Source: Zhengitettix transpicula (lineage: Eukaryota; Arthropoda; Insecta; Orthoptera; Tetrigidae). From it: 64,000 nucleotides of DNA. The DNA lies in contig CM073590.1 of the NCBI GenBank assembly GCA_037074705.1, positions 89,148,947-89,212,946 of the forward strand, given 5' to 3'. The position numbers and the translations under genes are program-made. This document shows, piece after piece, positions 57,374 to 64,000 of the stretch. The notes beneath the pieces are model-generated. The model was not told where the DNA came from. It did not search any database and saw only the letters and a list, made by a program, of their open reading frames with translations. Each line of letters opens with the position of its first letter. Positions within the stretch are counted from its first letter, which is position 1.

Positions 57374-60300
57374 AATTAATTGTTTAAATTAAAATGACTT
57401 GTTTAGCGGCACCGATATCAAAGAACGACAATGGACGGCAGCTCTGTGTCGGCTAGCTTTGTTGTGAACTGCGCGCATTGTACGAAAGTTCAGTTGGTGG
57501 CAGTCTGGCGAATCTTGTGGTAGAAAGTGGGAGCGAAACTCAGAGTACGAACAGCGTGGTCCAAACTTTGTAATTTCAACTGAGAGACTTATATGTTAAT
57601 CGTTACATTTGTAAAGAAAATCTGGACAGAGACAAGTTATGCACAAATCTGAAAAGCTGAAACAAAAGGTTTAGGATTGTTTGTTCAGATACATACGCGC
57701 TCTAAATAACATTTTCCGCAAAAGGCATCGAAATTTAATACGTCCGACGGTTGACTGGAGTAGCAGATAATCGAGTTCCTGCAGGAGTAATCCAAGAAAT
57801 ACAACCGTGTGTTTGTTCAAGTGTAGAGTCTGTGATTAATGGCCTTTTTATGAATTGTGTCCCAAGCTTCGAAATCATTAAGTCTGGTACCAGAAAGGCA
57901 GTTGTAAGTACAAACTAAAGTAATTAAATTTTCTGTAAACGGTAGTTAAGGGTATAGTCAGATTTCGTTCTTTTTATTTCGTATTCCGTTAGTTTCAATT
58001 TGTTTAAATTGTTAATTCTTTAATTTATAATCTTGATTGTTTCTTACTTATCAAACCCAGTAAAGACCCTGAGAAGAAGAGTTATTAGATCTGTTTGTTT
58101 GTAAAATATAACAGTTTTTATTTTTCCTATAATGCCACAAATCTTCTTATAAATAAAAATGAGTGTATGTATGTATGAATGTATGTATGTTCCTTATAGA
58201 AATCTACACCCGTTGAGAAAATTTCACCAAATTTCGTACACGTGTTCTTTGCGACCAGGAGACGGTCACTGTCGGGGTGAGACACATCTACAACCCCCAG
58301 GAGCGGGTGTGGAAAATTATATACATGCTAAAACGGCCGTTATTAGAGTCAGATAAATATTTTTCGGTGTCAAAGAGGTTCATAGTGTTTCTAACGATCT
58401 TATCTCAGTATAATTTCAACCCCTAACAGCATGGAAAGGGAGCACCCATAGATTTGGGGGTGGAGATCCGTTAGAGGTAAATAACGCGAATACAACCCAG
58501 ATTGGAGTCAAATCCAAGGTTATCGATGTCACTGAGTTTAATTATGACATTAAACTTGGCATTTAACCCCCAGAGGACGGGGGTGGGCGGGTGGAATTAT
58601 TGGAACATGCAAACACGGCAGATTTTTGCGTTGAATAAATATTTTTCTACTGATGTTGTTTGTGTATAATTTCAACCCATGGGAGGGGACCACCCTTAAC
58701 TGTAGCGGAAGACCTTACGGGTGGGGGTGGAGGGGAATTTCATAAAATTAACGAAAAACAACCTAGATGGGGGTTGGCGGGGGTGAGAGGGTCTGGGCGA
58801 GGAAAGAAATTTTCAAACATGCTAACCAGCCGACTTTTGTGTCGAATCAATATAATTCGGGATCAATGGAATTCATCAAATTTGTTCTCTGTGTATAATT
58901 TCCTCTTTCAGGCATGGGAATGATACACCCTTAACGGTTGGGGTTGGAGTAGCATTACATGAAAATACGCAAACACATTTGAGTTTGGAGTCGAATTCGG
59001 GGTTATATTTGTCACTGTGTTTAAGTATGACATTAAACTTACAGTTTAACTCCCCCAAACGGAGGTGGACCGGGGTTTTTCTGTTTCACTGGGATTCTTA
59101 AAATTTCTCTATATGTTCCATATATTTAATATTAACCTCATTCGGGATTTGGAGTGGATCGCCCTTAAGAGAGGGGATGGAGTTGTATTTATATTAACAT
59201 AACGCAAACACAATCGAGATTGGACTCGAATCCAGGGTTATGGTTCTCAGTGAGTTTAATTATGACATTTAAATTTACGTTTAAGTCCCTCAAACGAGGA
59301 TGGTTAGGGGTGGAAATTTTCATACATGCTAACACGGCTAATTATTGAGTCGGATAATTATTTTCTGGGTAAAAGTGATTAATAGTTTTTGTACCAATGT
59401 ATGTGAGTAAAATTTCAACCTTTTATAACAGGGGAAAGTACCACCCTTGGTGTGGGGGTGGAGGGGCGTTACAAGAAAATAACTTGAATACAACCGAGAC
59501 TGGAGTCAAACCAAAAGTTATGGATAACGCTGAGTTAAATTGTGACATTCAACTAGCAATTAACCTCCCAGGGACGGGGGTGGTCGGGGTTGGAAATTGT
59601 TAAACATGTTAATCTACCGAATTTTGCGACGACTAAATATTTCTCTGGATCAATGAGATTCTTAAAATTTCTCTACGTATTCTCTGAGTATAATTTCAAT
59701 ACCCTTTCGGGCTTAGCAGTAGAGCGCTCTTAAGAGCGGGGGTATAAAAAGCTACGATAAAATAACGCGAATACAACCGAGATTGTAGTCAAATCCAAGG
59801 TTCTGGATGTTGCAGACTTTAATTATGATATTTAATTGGCAATCTAACTCCAGAGGAACCGGGAATGGAAATTTCCAAACATGTTATACTGTCCATATTT
59901 GCGTGGATTGAATATTTTTCAGGGTTAATTAGATTTTTAGTATTTCTATCCATTTTATGTTTGTAAAATTTCAACCTCTAGCGACATGAGTGGGAGTAGG
60001 CTTTGGGGTGGCTGTGGAGGCGAGTTATTGTAAAATAACGCTAATACAACCGAGATTCGATTCAAATCAAATGTAATGGATGTCCCCGAATTTATTTATG
60101 ACAATCTGAGGAACCCGCGGGTGTGGGAGAAGTTAGGCGGAGGTGGGTTGGGGTAAATATTTTGAAATAAGTAAAGCTCCAAATAAATATATTTCTGGAA
60201 CAATGAGTTTAATAAAATTTCATGATACGTTCTCCGTGTTCAATTTGATTTGGAGGGACCTCACCGCAGGGGTTGGGGTGGAGGGTTGTTACAAATAAAT

Positions 60301-62606
60301 AACGCGAATAAAACCGATATTAGAGTCAAATACAAGTTTTTGAATGTCGCTGAGTTTAATTATGACATTTAATTGCACATATAACTCCGAGGGGTGAAGA
60401 TGGACGGGAGTGGAATTATTGAAACAAGAAATCACGACCCATATTAGAGTTGAATTAATATATTTCTGGGTTAATTTAGATTTATAGTACTTCTACCCAA
60501 GTTATGTGTGTAAAATTTTAATCCCTCTTGCGGCATGAGGGAGGAGCACGGTAAGGGGTGGTGGTGGATTCGGACTAATAAAAAAACGTGAGAAAAACCG
60601 AGATTCCAGTCAAATCGAAGGTAATGGATGTGGCTGATTTTATTTATGACAATCTAGACTACGCGCGAGGGGTGGGCTTGGGTAGGAGGATTTTGGCGGA
60701 GGTGAGCGGGGGTTATAATTTTTAAAAACATGTTGACCGGCAGTGTTTTCCGTCGAATAAATATATTTTGCGATCAATGAAATTAATAAAATATCTCTAT
60801 ATGTTCTCCGTGTTTAATTTAATCGCCTTTCGGAATTGGGAGGGGAACTCCCCTTAGGGGTTGGGGTGGAGTGGCATTACATAAAAATAACGCAAAAGCA
60901 ATCGATATTGGAGTCGAATCTACGGTTATGGATGCCACTGAGTTTGATTATGACATTCAATTGACCATTTAACGCCCAGGGACTGGGGTGGAATTTTTAT
61001 AACATGTTAAACGGTCGATATTTGCATTAAATAATTGTCAAGGTCAATGACATTGATAATATATCTACCAATGTTTTTTGTAAAATATTAACACCTTTCT
61101 GTGTGAGAGGGGAGAACGCTTAGGGCTGTAGGTTGAAAAATTCTAACATCCTACGACAACCGAAATTTGAGTCGGATAAATATTTTTAGAGTTGATAATG
61201 TTTCTAGCAATGTTATCTGAGTATAATTTCGACCCCTTAGAGCATGATAAAGGAGCACCCTTACGGGCGGGTGAGGATATGCTTTACAGGAAAATTACGC
61301 GAATAAACCCGAGATTGGAGTCAAATCCAAGGTTATGTGTACCACCGAGTTTAGTTATAACATTCAACTTGGCATTTAACCCCGGGAGGCGGGGGTGGTA
61401 GGGTGAAAATTTTGGAACATGCAAACACGAAAGATGTTTGCGTTGAACAAATATTTTTCATGGTTAACTACCAATATTTGCGTCAAATCTGGGTTATGGA
61501 TGTCGCTTAGTTAATTATGACTATATGGTCAATGCGTGGGGGTGTGTGGGATTTGGCGGGGGTTTGAGGGACTGGGTGGAGGAGGGTGGGGCTACAAACT
61601 TTGAACATGGTAACCGGCCGTTTTTTGCGTCGAATCAATATAATTCGGGATCAACAGCATTCATCAAATTTCAATATATGTTATCTGCATATAATATCCT
61701 CCTCTTTCATGCTTGGGAGTGATGCACCATTAAGGGTTGGGGGATGGAGTGGCATCACATAAAAATAACGCAAACACATTCGAGTTTGCAGTCGAATCAT
61801 GGATGATGCATGTCACCTATTTTAAATTTGACATTCAAATTTACGTTTAACCCCCATTGGTGGGGGTGGAAATTACTCAAACATGTTAATCGGCCGATGT
61901 TTTCGCTTAAATATTTTTCGCAGTCAATTCAATTCAGAATATTTGTCTATATGTTGTTTGTGTAAAATTTCAACCACTTTCGGGCTTAGGAGGCGAACTT
62001 GCCTAGGGGTGATATTTGGTGGTGCGTTACAGAAAAATAATGCCCATACAACCGAGACTGGAATAAAATCCAGTGATATGGAATTCGCTGAGTTAATTTA
62101 AGACAATCTGGTCAATGAGCGTGGTTAAGTGGTGGTGGGAGGGGGTTGGGTGGTGGTGGATGGTGTTGGGTAGGGGTAAAAATTGCAAACGGTCAATTTT
62201 TGCGTCTAATAAATATCCAACCTTTTGTTTAACCCAAAGTAGAGTGGGGACGTGGGTGGAAATTTTGTAACATGTTCAAACGGACGATATGATTTATTAA
62301 AGAAACTTTTTCGGGGTCAATGAGTTCGACCCCTTTCAGCATGGGAGGTGAGCACATGTAGGGATAGAACGCGATGTACATTATATAAAAATAACGCAAA
62401 AGCAACCGAAATAGGAGTTAAAATGGGGGTTATGGATATACGCCATTCCGGGCAACAAGCTTGTTATATAATAAAAAGAATTGGTTTGTAAGTTTTGATT
62501 TAATTTGGCGTGCCAAATTAGGGCTAATAAATTGCACCTTTAATGAATAAATTTGTTTTTAATAATTAATATTTTTTTAAATAAGCTCTTTAATTTAATC
62601 ATTACA
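57371..62606 (+). mobile_element. LTR unit I, split by a Helitron (57371-58141 and about 62461-62606)
   Basis: The left part has TCTGGTACCAGA, then a GTAAGT at 57904-57909, AGTCAGATTTCGTTC near 57960 and TATCAAACCCAGTAAAGACC near 58046. The right part resumes after the Helitron and ends TTTAATTTAATCATTACA at 62606. Directly after it comes TTTTGGCGCGGCAACGTGG, a primer-binding-site-like block, then a gag-like start. This is therefore the 5' LTR of an originally full-length element and identifies the other units as LTR-derived. Confidence 0.75.
58142..62460 (+). mobile_element. Large Helitron-type element, about 14 internal units
   Basis: The left end is A|TCTTCTTATAAATAAAAATG, with A at 58141. 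The interior is a ~4.2-kb series of diverged ~280-bp units. The GTTATGGATGTCGCTGAGTT-type landmark recurs near 58520, 59002, 59237, 59517, 59798, 60072, 60337, 60620, 60923, 61331, 61492, 61800, 62076 and 62428, so spacing is mostly 265-308 bp. The last ~130 bp match the 3' part of the element at 40195, up to CCATTCCGGGCAAC. The final GCCGGGCACCCAGCTAG is replaced by AAGCTTG, so the exact right end is uncertain. No Rep/helicase. Confidence 0.8.
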
Positions 62607-62609
62607 TTT

Positions 62610-62632
62610 TGGCGCGGCAACGTGGTGGCACG
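62610..62632 (+). promoter_or_regulatory. Primer-binding-site-like block of LTR element I
   Basis: TGGCGCGGCAACGTGGTGG starts 3 nt after the LTR end at 62606, the place where a tRNA primer anneals for minus-strand DNA synthesis; TGG is the complement of a tRNA CCA end. Variants of the block are near the ends of units C, D, F and G. Confidence 0.5.
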
Positions 62633-62872
62633 ATTTTGATAGGGAAAGAACACTAAATAATAAAACGAAATCTGACTATAACCGAAGTATTGGTGCAAAA
62701 TAGTATATTTTGTTTAGGATGTGCATGAAATATTTTGCAATGAATTTTACGCGTGTTAAAGTTAGGAGATTATTAAAGAGAAAGAAAAATGATTAAATGT
62801 GCATTTGAATTTAAAGATGATAGTTAAGTTTTTTTAAAAGTATTAGTTAAGTTTAGATTAATTTAAAATAAA

Positions 62873-63093
62873 ATGGATTCTAGAATAAAAATGGAAGGTG
62901 ATAGTGGAAGTACGATGCTATTAGAATACTTAAGAAAACTATATAAAAACATAGTCGATTTGAACGCAAAAGGGGATAAAAATGATCAGAAGTTGGAAAA
63001 ACTGAAAAAAACATGGAAGATAATAACAAAAATATAGCAGAGTATAGAGCAGATACAAATAAAAGTATTGTAGATAAAGTATATCTGTTTTAG
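62873..63093 (+). pseudogene. gag-like start of the LTR element I interior (broken)
   Basis: An ATG at 62873 opens 54 codons (MDSRIKMEGDSGST ... LEYLRKLYKNIVDL) ending at TAG 63035-63037. A one-base slip in the A run near 63004 would move to a frame open to TAG 63091. Charged and Asn/Lys-rich, coiled-coil-like composition, and the position ~265 nt after the LTR, fit the N-terminus of gag. After ~63100 the sequence no longer looks coding, so the interior is deleted. Confidence 0.45.
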
Positions 63094-64000
63094 AGAAATA
63101 TAATAAGTTCTTGCTTATATTTTTTCTGTTTATAATGCAATGAGCATCTGACAATCATTTTATTTGCCAGTTCCTCTTTTCTTCTGTTCGTCAAAGTAAT
63201 GTCGCTTCTTTGTCTACAGCTTGCTTTCCTTAATGTAAAATATAGTTTTTCTGATATCTCATTTACTTTTTAAAATTATTTATATATTTTATTTTGGAAA
63301 TTGATATATTATCTAATAAATTTGAACATATGAAGCATTGAGATGATGTAAGCTATTAACTATAGGTACAGGTCCATATCTGGAACATTTACTCTGAATG
63401 CATAGAAAAATATGAATAAATAATTTTATTTAATTGTAATATCGTCAAATGATTTCTATTTGTAATAAGTTTGTGTACATTAGATAAAAAATCTATAATT
63501 CTTTTTTTTAAAGTTATTACCAGGTATTTTTAACCTTGAGATGTTGGTAAAGTTGAATGAACACTTTTCCCTTATTTTGTACCTTCTGTGTTTGATAAAT
63601 GGTTTAATGAGATGAACACTGATAACTGAACATTCCAAAGGTAGGAGAATAAATTAAAACATATCTAGTTTCTGTTGTATCCAGAACTTGAAGCATCAGT
63701 TTGACTAAACTAAATAGATCAAAATTGGATATCACAGTCACTTACTTTCATCTTGTAGTTACTAAGACAGTGAGAACCCCTTACACTCAGCCTAATTCTT
63801 CCCACATGAACAATTTACAGGGGAGCTGATATATAGAGAGAGATTTAATGGACGAAGTGCCTGGAGCACAGTAATAACATTATATATACTATGCACAAAG
63901 AAAGTGTGATTTCAATAATCATTACAGGGAAATCAAAAAAATACAAGTCCAGATTTTGAGGTCAAACACTGAGACATTAATATTATTAAAAATTAAAATC
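63094..64000. other. AT-rich stretch to the window end, nothing recognised
   Basis: No gene or known repeat block recognised. Confidence 0.35.

Noticed and set aside
58660..58923. 87-codon glycine-rich frame
   Set aside because: It falls within the G-rich part of a Helitron unit; not coding.
58142..62460. CRISPR-like or satellite array
   Set aside because: Units are ~280 bp and diverged throughout, without constant repeats and unique spacers, and lie inside Helitron termini.
63094..64000. Coding interior of the LTR element continuing to the window end
   Set aside because: Frames after 63100 are short and AT-rich with no gag, protease or reverse transcriptase motif.

Overview
The window looks like AT-rich, repeat-packed chromosomal DNA of an arthropod, probably an insect with a large genome. 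The evidence is a tandem C2H2 zinc-finger gene pair, tRNA-derived SINEs, Helitrons, Penelope-like elements (PLEs), Jockey-type LINEs, a Ty3/Gypsy pol relic, Tigger/pogo and hAT-like transposase relics, and no operons or bacterial gene layout. The lineage call is an inference from element content and cannot be narrowed from sequence alone. No tRNA, rRNA or CRISPR is visible.

Only two intact protein-coding genes are convincing: a 13-finger C2H2 protein on the minus strand (34433-35593) and a 15-finger C2H2 protein on the plus strand (51648-52970). They point away from each other, about 16 kb apart. Each has a candidate tiny upstream exon (39490-39518 minus; 51331-51368 plus) whose sequences resemble one another. 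Two ~155-bp segments in inverted orientation (39601-39753 and 43081-43233) lie between them. Together these suggest an old head-to-head inverted duplication, later filled by mobile elements.

The rest is mobile DNA. (1) An LTR family with TGTAATA...TATTACA ends occurs about nine times (191-1275, five in a row at 12203-16971, 25320-25998, 46919-47898, 55679-56538, 57371-62606). Most copies sit in (AT)n runs and most keep a splice-donor-like GTAAGT; the last is followed by a primer-binding-site-like block and the start of a gag-like frame. (2) A Helitron family (5'-TC...CTAG-3', between A and T) with an internal tandem unit of about 280 bp in variable number, from one or two units (5798-6746; 27096-27862) to about 14 (58142-62460). 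(3) 5'-truncated copies of one LINE family with poly(A) tails, two with clear target-site duplications. (4) PLE relics with GIY-YIG domains (31043-31714 minus; 36752-37400 plus) and several short PLE-tail or hammerhead-like motifs. (5) Degenerate coding relics: LINE RNase H (7400-8445), hAT-like C-terminus (18910-19300), Gypsy RNase H/integrase (28413-29132), Tigger/pogo (31826-33540, split by a LINE), and Jockey and other LINE pieces (36610-38890).

Region by region: 0-7 kb LTR and Helitrons; 7.4-8.5 kb LINE; 9.8-11.1 kb two LINE tails; 11.6-17 kb a SINE and the LTR array; 18.9-20.2 kb hAT relic and LINE tail; 20-25 kb largely featureless; 25-30.5 kb LTR, Helitron, Gypsy, LINE; 30.6-33.6 kb PLE and Tigger; 34.4-39.5 kb first zinc-finger gene with TE-filled intron; 40.2-42.9 kb Helitron; 43-51 kb mostly featureless apart from an LTR and a SINE; 51.3-53 kb second zinc-finger gene; 55.7-63 kb LTRs, a SINE and the giant nested Helitron. 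No gene cassette resembling a new biochemical system was seen; the noteworthy points are the structure of the repeats and of the zinc-finger pair.
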